From assembly GCA_023397905.1 (NCBI GenBank), contig JAEWSZ010000235.1, positions 1 through 49,053 on the forward strand: a DNA stretch of 49,053 bases, given 5' to 3'. This document shows, piece by piece, positions 1 through 7,338 of the stretch. Each line of letters opens with the position of its first letter. Within the stretch, counting starts at the first letter, position 1. Source of the DNA: Bacillota bacterium (GTDB taxonomy: Bacteria; Bacillota; Clostridia; Acetivibrionales; DSM-1351). A model generated the notes under the pieces. It saw only the letters and a list, made by a program, of their open reading frames with translations. It was not told where the DNA came from and searched no databases. The position numbers and the translations under genes were made by a program.

Positions 1-10
1 TTTATAAATT

Positions 11-44
11 AAAAACCTATATAATATGTTGTATAGGTTTTTTT
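11..44 (+). terminator. Rho-independent terminator of the gene left of the window
   Basis: An 11-bp perfect stem (11-21 with 32-42, AAAAACCTATA against its complement) with a 10-nt loop ends in a run of T. It probably ends the transcript that enters from the left, so hutP likely begins a new unit or is read through. Confidence 0.75.
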
Positions 45-73
45 GATTGGCACATTGAGGACATGGTGGTTAT

Positions 74-487
74 ATGAGCGAATACGGAAGCAAGGAAATA
101 GCAAGTGCGGCTATCAGAATAGCACTTACAGGGGACAGGGCATCTGAAAAAAAGCTGCAGGCGGAGTTCGGGCAGATTGGCATACAGTCGGCCGCAGTGG
201 ATTATGGCGGGGAGTTTATCTCTTCCGTTATGAAAATAGTTGAGCGTGCGGTGGTGTCCTCCAAAAGAGAGGGCGTTATCTCCGAAAGCCATGCGGAACA
301 GGGTGCTGTGGCAGGAGCCACCAGAGAAGCCATATCCCAGATAATGCCCAAGGCCATAGGACTCAATGTGGGTGGGAAAATCGGGATTGCAAGGTATAAG
401 GACCATATAAGCGTCGCGGTATTCTTTGGAATCGGCCTGCTGAATCTGAACGAAGTTGCCATCGGGTTGGGGCACAGAGCCGTCTAA
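74..487 (+). CDS. HutP-family RNA-binding regulatory protein
   Basis: 137 aa, close to the usual size of HutP (about 150 aa). In Bacillus subtilis HutP is a hexameric, histidine- and Mg2+-dependent antiterminator of the hut operon that binds NAG triplets in RNA. The N-terminal SKEIASAAIRIALTGDR helix, the segment ESHAEQ (71-76) and the C-terminal GLGHRAV fit the clostridial branch of the family. From memory, B. subtilis HutP has two metal-binding histidines spaced H-x3-H near residue 73; here H73 is present but residue 77 is Gly, and H134 is near the C-terminus. No hut genes are nearby; the gene sits ahead of aroH-cmk-ispH, so its target is probably not histidine catabolism. ATG at 74 has a weak GGTGGT site. 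The family call is firm, the function is not. Confidence 0.85.
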   Translation: MSEYGSKEIASAAIRIALTGDRASEKKLQAEFGQIGIQSAAVDYGGEFISSVMKIVERAVVSSKREGVISESHAEQGAVAGATREAISQIMPKAIGLNVGGKIGIARYKDHISVAVFFGIGLLNLNEVAIGLGHRAV

Positions 488-508
488 GCGTCAGTAAAGC
501 GTCGGTAA

Positions 509-640
509 TACAATTTTGAGTATGCATCGAGAACCCCGACGCCCCAAAAATCCGTGGACGGATTTTTTACAGGTATAGTACAATTTTAAGTATACATTGA
601 GAACACCGACGCTTAAAAAATCCCTGAACGGATTTTTATA
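509..640 (+). repeat. Two tandem copies of a terminator-containing unit
   Basis: The 227-bp gap between hutP and aroH holds two imperfect copies of a roughly 62-bp unit, 509-570 and 579-640, with a 70-bp period. Each begins TACAATTTT, passes through a GAGAAC(A/C)CCGACGC block and ends in a terminator hairpin: 546-554/559-567 (AAAAATCCG arms, 4-nt loop, T tail) and 616-623/630-637 (AAAAATCC arms). TAAGCGTC (485-492) and GCGTCGGT (499-506), just after the hutP stop, are exact reverse complements of overlapping stretches at 605-615 in the second unit, so an alternative long-range fold is possible. Confidence 0.75.
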
Positions 641-657
641 AATGCAGTGCTTTTTTA

Positions 658-685
658 TTGTTTATCATGAACCTGGTGCTATGAT
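658..685 (+). promoter_or_regulatory. Possible sigma-A promoter for aroH
   Basis: TTGTTT (658-663) and TATGAT (680-685) are 16 bp apart, just after the second terminator repeat. A TATAAT at 692-697 overlaps the leader but has no matching -35. The call is weak. Confidence 0.35.
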
Positions 686-714
686 GCAGGGTATAATATA
701 GGAGGATTTTTTTA

Positions 715-1080
715 ATGTCTGTTAGGGCCATAAGAGGAGCAACGACTGTTCCGGAAAACACAAAAGAAGCTATTCTGGAGGGAACGGCGGAGCTGCTCGC
801 CGAGCTGATAAAAAGAAATGATTTGAAAAATGGGGATGTCATAAGCGCATTTTTTACGGTGACAGGTGACCTGAACGCTACCTTCCCGGCCGTAGCCGCA
901 AGGGAGATAGGCTGGACGGATATTTCGCTGATGTGTACAAATGAGATCGACGTTCCGGGAAGCTTGAAAAGCTGTATAAGGATCATGATACACTTCAACA
1001 CCGACCGGGAAAATAGTGATATAAACCATGTATACCTGAAGGGAGCAGCCGTTTTAAGGCCGGACCTCAGCGAGAAATAA
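715..1080 (+). CDS. aroH: Chorismate mutase, AroH type
   Basis: 121 aa. Converts chorismate to prephenate on the way to phenylalanine and tyrosine; cytoplasmic trimer. It matches the monofunctional B. subtilis AroH fold along its whole length. Active-site residues known for that enzyme are present: R7 in AIRGATT, C74, E77 and R89 in the block CTNEIDVPGSLKSCIR, and Y107 in HVYLKGA, with the conserved C-terminal VLRPDLS. AGGAGG lies at 701-705, 9 bp before the ATG. It is separated from cmk by 60 bp holding a small hairpin and probably shares its transcript. Confidence 0.95.
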   Translation: MSVRAIRGATTVPENTKEAILEGTAELLAELIKRNDLKNGDVISAFFTVTGDLNATFPAVAAREIGWTDISLMCTNEIDVPGSLKSCIRIMIHFNTDRENSDINHVYLKGAAVLRPDLSEK

Positions 1081-1095
1081 TTTTGATTTATAAGG

Positions 1096-1113
1096 AGGGG
1101 CAGTAACGCCCCT
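1096..1113 (+). other. Small GC-rich hairpin between aroH and cmk
   Basis: AGGGGC (1096-1101) pairs with GCCCCT (1108-1113) across a 6-nt loop. The following TTGTATTTATT is a poor T tail, so it could be a partial terminator or only an mRNA-stability hairpin inside the operon. Confidence 0.4.
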
Positions 1114-1140
1114 TGTATTTATTATAAAACGGAGGTTAAC

Positions 1141-1827
1141 ATGCCAAAGAGTATAGCAATCGACGGACCCGCAGGCGCCGGGAAAAGCACCATTGCCAAA
1201 AGGGTCTCATCCGGTCTCGGATTTATATATATAGACACGGGCGCCATGTACAGGGCTGTGGCATTAAAAGCCATAAACAGCGGGATCGATACCACTTCCC
1301 AAAAGGATCTGGCTGAGATGATGAAGGACCTGAACATAACAATTTCACATGATGACAATTCCCAGAGAATATTTCTGGACGGAAAAGACGTTTCGGAATT
1401 GATCAGAACTGCCGAAGTATCCGTAGGAGCGTCAAATGTGGCCGTATTCCCGGAGGTAAGGCTGAAAATGGTGGAGCTGCAGAGGAAAATAGCCGCAGAC
1501 AAGGATGTTGTCATGGACGGAAGGGATATCGGGTCATATGTATTGCCACATGCCAATCTGAAAATATTTCTCACCGCTTCTGTGGAAGAGCGGGCCAGAC
1601 GGAGATATGAGGAACTGCTTCAGAAAGGCCAGCAGGTCCTGTTTGAAGACGTAAAAAAGGATATGGTATACAGGGACAACAACGACAGCGGCAGGGCTTT
1701 TGCTCCGCTTGTAAAGGTTCCTGACGCCATTGAGGTCGATTCAACATCGCTGGCAGTTGACGAAGTAGTGGAAAAAATATTATACTTTTATACAAACTAT
1801 GCCAGCATTAAAAACGGAGAGTTGTAA
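1141..1827 (+). CDS. cmk: Cytidylate kinase
   Basis: 228 aa, standard length. Phosphorylates CMP and dCMP with ATP. Walker A GPAGAGKS at 9-16, TGAMYRA at 33-39, the NMP-binding stretch DGRDIGSYVLP at 126-136 and the arginine-rich lid RARRRY at 151-156. CGGAGG precedes the ATG by 5 bp. Its stop codon directly abuts the ispH-rpsA start (TAAATG), so the two are co-translated. The same order is typical of clostridia. Confidence 0.97.
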   Translation: MPKSIAIDGPAGAGKSTIAKRVSSGLGFIYIDTGAMYRAVALKAINSGIDTTSQKDLAEMMKDLNITISHDDNSQRIFLDGKDVSELIRTAEVSVGASNVAVFPEVRLKMVELQRKIAADKDVVMDGRDIGSYVLPHANLKIFLTASVEERARRRYEELLQKGQQVLFEDVKKDMVYRDNNDSGRAFAPLVKVPDAIEVDSTSLAVDEVVEKILYFYTNYASIKNGEL

Positions 1828-3861
1828 ATGGAACTGATAATTGCCAGCACCGCGGGCTTTTGCTTCGGAGTGAACAACGCGGTAAAAATTGTGTTTGATC
1901 TGGCCACCAAATCAAATGAAAAAATATATACGCTGGGGCCCATAATACACAACGAACAGGTGGTTGAAAAGCTGAACAGGTTCGGAGTGACCGCCGCCGA
2001 CAGCCCGGAACAGGCAACGGCGCCGGCAAAAGTTGTGATACGCGCTCACGGCGTGGGGCCTGAAACTCTGAAAGCTCTGGCCGGAAAAGGCCTGGATGTT
2101 GTAAATGCCACCTGCCCGTATGTTGAGAAGATACAGAGGCTTGTCAGCCAGAAGTACAGGGAAGGCTGCCAGATAATAATAATAGGCGATGAAAAACATC
2201 CGGAGATAATTGGTATAAACGGGTGGTGCGACAATACTGCATATATAATTGAAGACGTTTCTCAGGTGGATCTTTTGCCGGATATAGAAAAAAATATATG
2301 TGTTGTTGCTCAAACTACATTTATTCGTGAAAAATGGGAAAAAATTATACAGAGTTTAAATAAAAGGTTTGAAAAAGTTATAAAATTTGATACAATATGT
2401 AATGCAACGGACAAACGGCAAACAGAAGCCGGGAAGATTTCCAAAGAAGTTGATATGGTTCTTGTGATCGGTGGTATAAATAGTTCAAATACCCATAAGC
2501 TGTATGAAATCTGCAAGGCCAACTGTGAAAGTACTTATAAAATACAAACAGCCAGTGACATACCACCGGTTGATATAAAAAAAATTAAAAAAATTGGTAT
2601 TACTGCAGGGGCGTCAACACCTGACTGGGTAATCAAGGAGGTTATTCATAAAATGAGTGAATTAGATAAACAGGATTTGGAGTTGAGCTTTGCCGATGCC
2701 TTTGAAAGCTCGCTTGTGACATTAACGACAGGTCAGATTACAAAAGGAAAGATTATCGGATATAACATGAATGAAGTATTTGTTGATCTGGGGTATAAAT
2801 CAGATGGTATAATTCCAATGCATGAATTTTCTGATGATCCTGAATTCAATCCTGAAAAATCACTTAAAGTCGGAGACGAGATTGACGTTTTTGTAGTAAG
2901 GGTTAACGACGGCGAAGGCAATGTTTTGTTAAGCAAAAAGAAAGTGGACGCCGTAAAAGGCTGGGATGTCATAGAAAGTGCCTATGAGGCCCAGAATCCG
3001 GTAAACGTCAGAATCACAGAAAAGGTTAACGGTGGAGTTATAGGAAATGCAAATGGAGTGAGGATTTTTATTCCGGCCTCACAGCTGAGCGATAGATTTG
3101 TAAAGGATCTTTCAGAATTTGTCAAGCAGATTTTACCGGTTCAGATCATTGAGATCAACAAGCAGAAAAGAAAAGTTGTTGGTTCTGCAAGAGTATTGAT
3201 AGAAAAGAACAAGGAAAGTGTTTCTAGTGAACTCTGGGGCAGTATTGAAATCGGAAAGACATACAACGGTGTTGTTAAGAGCCTTATGGATTTTGGAGCT
3301 TTTGTGGATATCGGCGGAGTGGACGGACTTGTTCATCTGTCCGAGCTTTCATGGAATAAAGTAAAACATCCCTCAGAGGTTGTAAAGGTAGGGGATGAAA
3401 TATCAGTTACAGTCCTCGAATTTGACAGGGAAAAGAAGCGTATATCCCTGGGCTACAAAAAGGCTGAGGAAAACCCCTGGAACAAGGTGGCTGAAAAATA
3501 TCAGGTTGGAAATGTCATTACCGGTAAAGTTGTCAGATTGGTTCCTTTCGGTGCATTTGTTGAAATAGAGCAGGGACTTGACGGTCTGGTTCATATTTCG
3601 CAAATCTCAAATGTACGTCTGGGCAAGCCCGGTGATGTTCTCAAGGTGGGCCAGACAGTGGAAGCCAAAATCACCGAGCTGGATACTGAGGCTAAAAAAA
3701 TCAGCCTGAGCATAAAAGAGGTAAATCCCATAGATCCTGTGGGAGCAAAGAAGGAAGAACCTGTCGCTGCTGCTTCGGAGGAAGAGGAAATCCCCACAGA
3801 GCACAAGGAAGAAATGACCAATACAATCGCTGAAAATTTGACGGAGTCAGACGAACAATAA
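1828..3861 (+). CDS. ispH-rpsA: Bifunctional HMBPP reductase (IspH) / ribosomal protein S1 fusion
   Basis: 677 aa. Residues 1-277 are IspH, the [4Fe-4S] enzyme that makes IPP and DMAPP from HMBPP in the non-mevalonate pathway; the three cluster cysteines are C12 (GFCFGV), C96 (NATCPYV) and C191 (TICNATDKRQ). A short linker leads to four S1 RNA-binding domains at about 303-372, 388-456, 474-543 and 559-630; the last two carry the classic FGAFV and GLVH(L/I)S motifs. The tail (640-677) is acidic. This fusion is known in clostridia and is therefore not a sequencing artefact; the frame is open throughout. E. coli S1 has six domains, so this is the shorter Gram-positive form. A strong terminator follows. 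Confidence 0.96.
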   Translation: MELIIASTAGFCFGVNNAVKIVFDLATKSNEKIYTLGPIIHNEQVVEKLNRFGVTAADSPEQATAPAKVVIRAHGVGPETLKALAGKGLDVVNATCPYVEKIQRLVSQKYREGCQIIIIGDEKHPEIIGINGWCDNTAYIIEDVSQVDLLPDIEKNICVVAQTTFIREKWEKIIQSLNKRFEKVIKFDTICNATDKRQTEAGKISKEVDMVLVIGGINSSNTHKLYEICKANCESTYKIQTASDIPPVDIKKIKKIGITAGASTPDWVIKEVIHKMSELDKQDLELSFADAFESSLVTLTTGQITKGKIIGYNMNEVFVDLGYKSDGIIPMHEFSDDPEFNPEKSLKVGDEIDVFVVRVNDGEGNVLLSKKKVDAVKGWDVIESAYEAQNPVNVRITEKVNGGVIGNANGVRIFIPASQLSDRFVKDLSEFVKQILPVQIIEINKQKRKVVGSARVLIEKNKESVSSELWGSIEIGKTYNGVVKSLMDFGAFVDIGGVDGLVHLSELSWNKVKHPSEVVKVGDEISVTVLEFDREKKRISLGYKKAEENPWNKVAEKYQVGNVITGKVVRLVPFGAFVEIEQGLDGLVHISQISNVRLGKPGDVLKVGQTVEAKITELDTEAKKISLSIKEVNPIDPVGAKKEEPVAAASEEEEIPTEHKEEMTNTIAENLTESDEQ

Positions 3862-3877
3862 ATTTAACTGTACAGAT

Positions 3878-3906
3878 AAAGGATGTACTTCGGTACATCC
3901 TTTATT
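3878..3906 (+). terminator. Terminator of the cmk-ispH/rpsA operon
   Basis: GGATGTAC (3881-3888) pairs with GTACATCC (3893-3900) around a TTCG tetraloop, flanked by AAA and TTTATTT. Confidence 0.85.
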
Positions 3907-3931
3907 TATAAATTCAGAGTTTTTATTGTAT

Positions 3932-4011
3932 AAGTCAATTACTATGGGCTGAAAGCCCGCTTAAAAGCAATATTCGCCTGGAAGGCGAAGGTTTTCAACA
4001 GTAATTGACTT
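3932..4011 (+). repeat. Structured intergenic element with long closing stem (copy 1)
   Basis: AAGTCAATTAC (3932-3942) and its exact complement GTAATTGACTT (4001-4011) enclose two hairpins: GGGCT-gaa-AGCCC (3946-3958) and TTCGCCT-gga-AGGCGAA (3973-3989). The first 26 bp are identical to 16115-16140. The element lies between the rpsA terminator and cheR. It may be a mobile palindromic repeat or a structured RNA; I do not recognise it as a known riboswitch. Confidence 0.6.
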
Positions 4012-4065
4012 TGTAAATGTTTCACATTGAGAACGGCCGTATCTTTTGAAGACAGGGGAGGAACT

Positions 4066-4860
4066 ATGGATTACGAGGGCTTTAAGGAAGAAATATTCAA
4101 AATGACCAAAATCAATCTCACTCTTTACAAGGAAAAGCAGATGAAGAGAAGGATTGACGCTTTAATAAACAAAAATGGAATAAGTACATATAAAGACTAT
4201 GTTCAAGCCCTTAAGGACAATAAGGACATGTTTAAGGAGTTTATTAATTATCTGACCATAAATGTGTCGGAGTTTTACAGAAACCCGGACCAGTGGGCTG
4301 TGCTGGAAAAGGAGATTTTTCCGCTGCTGCTGGGCAGAAAGAAAAAGCTCAATATATGGAGCTCCGCCTGTTCAACAGGGGATGAACCATATACCATCGT
4401 TATGGTGCTGAATAAAATCTTGCCTCTGAGCTCCATAAAGGTCCTTGCCACGGATATTGACATGGGAGCTCTTGAAAAGGCTCAGAATGGCATTTACACC
4501 TCAAAGAGCCTGGATAATCTGCCGGTGGAAATGAAGAGCAAATATTTTACCATAATGGGCGACAGCTATAAAATAAAGGACGAGGTCAAGAACTGCGTTG
4601 AATTCAAGCAATTCAACCTGCTCAGGGATCCGTATCCCACGGAAATAGATCTGATAGTTTGCAGGAATGTGTTGATTTATTTTACAGAGGAAGCCAAAAA
4701 CGATATATACAAGAAATTCAACATGGCTTTGAATCCACAGGGAATATTGTTTGTAGGCAGCACAGAACAGCTTATAATGGCAAATAAATACAATTTCAAA
4801 CCGCTTAAAACCTTTTTCTATGTAAAGGAAGCGGATAATTTTAACTTTCAGGGAGTCTGA
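4066..4860 (+). CDS. CheR-type chemotaxis protein methyltransferase
   Basis: 264 aa from the ATG at 4066, chosen because GGGGAGG lies 6 bp upstream; an upstream in-frame ATG at 4027 has no ribosome site. SAM-dependent methylation of chemoreceptor glutamates is the family role. The N-terminal helical domain holds the receptor-contact stretch SEFYRNPDQW (68-77); the catalytic domain has the SAM motif WSSACSTGDEPYT (98-110), ATDID (128-132), the motif CRNVLIYF (199-206) and GSTE (231-234). It has no fused CheB or TPR region. No other chemotaxis gene is in the window, so its receptor partner is unknown. Confidence 0.92.
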   Translation: MDYEGFKEEIFKMTKINLTLYKEKQMKRRIDALINKNGISTYKDYVQALKDNKDMFKEFINYLTINVSEFYRNPDQWAVLEKEIFPLLLGRKKKLNIWSSACSTGDEPYTIVMVLNKILPLSSIKVLATDIDMGALEKAQNGIYTSKSLDNLPVEMKSKYFTIMGDSYKIKDEVKNCVEFKQFNLLRDPYPTEIDLIVCRNVLIYFTEEAKNDIYKKFNMALNPQGILFVGSTEQLIMANKYNFKPLKTFFYVKEADNFNFQGV

Positions 4861-4949
4861 GAGAAAAGGGCGGCGGAATGCGTGCGGTATTTAAAAGCAT
4901 GCATTCTCAACCTGCCGTCAGGCTGGTGTGTGCTCCGGAACGGTGACTT

Positions 4950-4978
4950 TTGACATACACTGGTAAAAATAGTAAAAT
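4950..4978 (+). promoter_or_regulatory. Strong sigma-A promoter reading antisense through tRNA-Leu toward murD
   Basis: TTGACA (4950-4955), a 17-bp spacer, then TAAAAT (4973-4978). This is the best consensus promoter ahead of murD, but a transcript from it would first cross the tRNA terminator stem and the tRNA in antisense, about 210 nt before the murD start. Confidence 0.55.
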
Positions 4979-4984
4979 TATAAT

Positions 4985-5018
4985 AAAAAAAGAGTTTGAA
5001 ATAAATTCAAACTCTTTT
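4985..5018 (-). terminator. Terminator of tRNA-Leu
   Basis: A 13-bp perfect stem (4988-5000 with 5006-5018) with a 5-nt loop; on the - strand it is followed by a T run (complement of 4980-4990). Its first arm overlaps the last base of the encoded CCA end. Confidence 0.85.
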
Positions 5019-5104
5019 GGTGCGGATAAGAGGACTTGAACCTCCATGAAATTGCTTTCACATGAACCTGAATCATGCGCGTCTGCCAATTCCGCCATAT
5101 CCGC
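5018..5104 (-). tRNA. tRNA-Leu, anticodon CAG
   Basis: Read on the - strand: acceptor GCGGATA/TATCCGC, discriminator A and encoded CCA; D-loop with AATTGGCAGAC; anticodon stem CATGA/TCATG with loop TTCAGGT, giving anticodon CAG (reads CUG); long class II variable arm TGAAA-gcaa-TTTCA; T-arm GGAGG-TTCAAGT-CCTCT. The long variable arm and anticodon agree on leucine. Confidence 0.96.
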
Positions 5105-5125
5105 GTTTCTCAAGCCGCAATATGT

Positions 5126-5154
5126 ATTTTACTATAAATAAAATACTTTTTCAA
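5126..5154 (-). promoter_or_regulatory. Promoter of tRNA-Leu
   Basis: On the - strand TTGAAA (complement of 5149-5154), a 17-bp spacer and TAAAAT (complement of 5126-5131), about 20 bp before the tRNA 5' end. Confidence 0.7.
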
Positions 5155-5195
5155 TAGTAAATTTAATTATTTTAATTATTTTGAAGGAGGATGCT

Positions 5196-6593
5196 ATGGG
5201 TAACAAACTTGAACAGTTCAAAAAGGACGTCAAAACTAAGAAAATAGCTGTATTAGGGATTGGTATCAGCAATATTCCCTTGATTAAATATCTTGTAAAT
5301 TTAGGTGTGGACGTGACGGCTTTTGATAAAAACAGCATGGAGAATTTAAAAGATGCCTGCCGGGAGCTGGAAGGACTTCCTGTAAGTTACAGTGCAGGAA
5401 GTGATTATCTTACCAAGCTAAAGGGCTTTGATCTGATATTCCGGACACCGGGAATGAGACCGGATGTGCCCGAGCTGGTTGAGGCGCTGAAAAAAGGAGC
5501 CCAGCTTACCTCTGAAATGGAAGTCTTTTTAGAACTCTGTCCGGCGCAGGTCTTTGCAGTGACGGGCAGCGACGGCAAAACCACCACCACTACGCTGATA
5601 TATAAGATATTGACGGAGAGAGGCTATAACTGCTGGCTGGGCGGAAATATAGGCACGCCTCTGCTAAGCAGAATAGACGAGATCAAGGCAACCGACAAGG
5701 TGGTTCTCGAACTGAGCAGCTTCCAGCTCATGACTATCAGGAGCAGTCCTTCCGTGGCTGTAATTACGAATATATCCCCCAATCATCTGGATGTCCATAA
5801 ATCAATGCAGGAGTATGTGGAAGCAAAGAAAAACATTTTCGTTAACCAGTCGGATAAGGATAAATTGATACTGAACTACGACAATGATATAACAAGGGGT
5901 TTTGCGGGTGAGGCAAAGGGCGAGGTCATAGGCTTCTCCAGAAATACTGCCCTGGATCAGGGCGTGAGCCTCCGCAATAACAAAATCGTATACAGGAAAC
6001 AAGGCCGGGAAGTTGAGATTGTCGATGTCAACAACATAGTAATACCGGGTGTACACAATATTGAAAATTATATGGCGGCAACGGCGGCGACATTTGACTA
6101 TGTAAAGCCTGAAACCATAGAAGCTATAGCTTCCACCTTCAAGGGGGTGGAGCACAGGATAGAGCTGGTAAGGGAGCTCAAGGGCATAAAATTCTACAAC
6201 AGCTCCATAGACAGCAGCCCTTCCAGGACAATTGCGGCTCTGAGCACCTTTAAAAACAAGGTGATACTCATTGCCGGCGGAAAGGATAAGGGCATACCCT
6301 ACGATCCGATAGGCCAGATTATCGCCGAAAAAGTTAAATGCCTGCTGTTGATAGGTTCCACAGCACCAAGGATCGAAGAGGCATATAACAATTACGTCAA
6401 TCAGACGGATATTGAGAGCGAAGTGAAAATAATCCACTGTGAGAGCTATGAGGAAATAGTTAAAAGGGCTTATAAGGAAGCTGTACCGGGTGACTGCATA
6501 ATTTTGTCCCCTGCCAGCACCAGCTTTGATATGTTTAAGAACTTTGAGCACCGGGGCAATGTATTTAAAGAACTGGTCAACATGCTTGAATAG
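5196..6593 (+). CDS. murD: UDP-N-acetylmuramoyl-L-alanine--D-glutamate ligase
   Basis: 465 aa. Adds D-Glu to UDP-MurNAc-L-Ala in the cytoplasmic stage of peptidoglycan synthesis. N-terminal Rossmann-like region AVLGIGISN, ATP loop GSDGKTTT (124-131), ELSSFQL and ITNISPNHLDVH in the central domain, and the C-terminal Mur ligase domain with the stretch FYNSSIDSSPSRT and LIAGGKDKG. Start chosen at ATG 5196 because AAGGAGG ends 5 bp before it. It stands alone here, away from the dcw cluster. Confidence 0.95.
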   Translation: MGNKLEQFKKDVKTKKIAVLGIGISNIPLIKYLVNLGVDVTAFDKNSMENLKDACRELEGLPVSYSAGSDYLTKLKGFDLIFRTPGMRPDVPELVEALKKGAQLTSEMEVFLELCPAQVFAVTGSDGKTTTTTLIYKILTERGYNCWLGGNIGTPLLSRIDEIKATDKVVLELSSFQLMTIRSSPSVAVITNISPNHLDVHKSMQEYVEAKKNIFVNQSDKDKLILNYDNDITRGFAGEAKGEVIGFSRNTALDQGVSLRNNKIVYRKQGREVEIVDVNNIVIPGVHNIENYMAATAATFDYVKPETIEAIASTFKGVEHRIELVRELKGIKFYNSSIDSSPSRTIAALSTFKNKVILIAGGKDKGIPYDPIGQIIAEKVKCLLLIGSTAPRIEEAYNNYVNQTDIESEVKIIHCESYEEIVKRAYKEAVPGDCIILSPASTSFDMFKNFEHRGNVFKELVNMLE

Positions 6594-6597
6594 CCGG

Positions 6598-7338
6598 TCA
6601 GTCCGGTTTTTTTTCCGTGAGGTTTTTCCAGTAGCGCTTCGGAAGAAAATGCTTCTGAAGCGTGGGATTTATCCTGCTTTTGATTGCTATATGCTTGTAA
6701 TAATTTTTCCACAGGGACTGGAATTTAAGCTCATCGGCATGGAGGTTCGGGATGCGCGATAGATCCATGTAGGACAGAAGCAGCCTTTTGGTGTTGTAAA
6801 GAGAAGCCAGATTTCTCTGGGTGTCGTGTATGATCCAGTTCTGATCTGCCAGCCTTTCTCTGAAATGGGGAGATATGAATGTGATTATATTGTGGTCGGG
6901 CTGCATCCTGGCATAAAATATATTATTTTCAAGGAGCTCAAACCTGAGCATGCCCAGCAGCCTGTGACACTCAAACCTGACCTTCCTGGCAGGCTGCAGT
7001 ACATTTAAAACAGTCTGGTCTCCCAGCATGAGATCGATCTTGCCTCCTATTTTAAAGCCCAGTCTTATATACTTCAGAATGGCAAGCTCACGCCCCGGCA
7101 GTTCCGAAAAAAAGCAGCACCGGATATTATCAAGGCTTTCAGGGGAAATTTTGCCGTATATGGCCCGTTCCACAGCTTTTGCCTTGACAGTGTCAGAAGT
7201 GATGTTTATATACTCGTCGATGAGGTTGGGCTGGTAGGAAAGAGAGGATTCAATGTTGGCGACTTCCTGCCTGTCATAATAACAGTGGTGTATGGAGGTC
7301 AGAAAGCAGTTCCAGGTCCCGTCATAAATGTATATCAC
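6598..7338 (-). CDS. DUF4130/TIGR03915-type putative DNA-repair protein
   Basis: 246 aa from a GTG at 7338 (start VIYIYDGTWNCFLT, the usual start of this family); the start overlaps the end of the upstream radical SAM gene by 17 bp, so the two are translationally coupled. Members of this family are almost always next to the partner radical SAM protein, and in other bacteria the domain is fused to a UdgX-type uracil-DNA binding domain, which points to DNA damage handling. No catalytic motif is evident to me. The 3' end lies 4 bp from the convergent murD stop. Family call from pattern memory; activity unproven. Confidence 0.8.
   Translation of the reverse strand: MIYIYDGTWNCFLTSIHHCYYDRQEVANIESSLSYQPNLIDEYINITSDTVKAKAVERAIYGKISPESLDNIRCCFFSELPGRELAILKYIRLGFKIGGKIDLMLGDQTVLNVLQPARKVRFECHRLLGMLRFELLENNIFYARMQPDHNIITFISPHFRERLADQNWIIHDTQRNLASLYNTKRLLLSYMDLSRIPNLHADELKFQSLWKNYYKHIAIKSRINPTLQKHFLPKRYWKNLTEKKPD

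Noticed and set aside
594..4033. ACATTGAGAAC occurs at 594-604 and 4023-4033.
   Set aside because: An 11-base match is expected many times by chance in 49 kb and the flanks do not match.
5802..6551. A 249-codon open frame on the - strand.
   Set aside because: It lies entirely within murD, has no ribosome site and no recognisable domain; it is a shadow of the coding frame.
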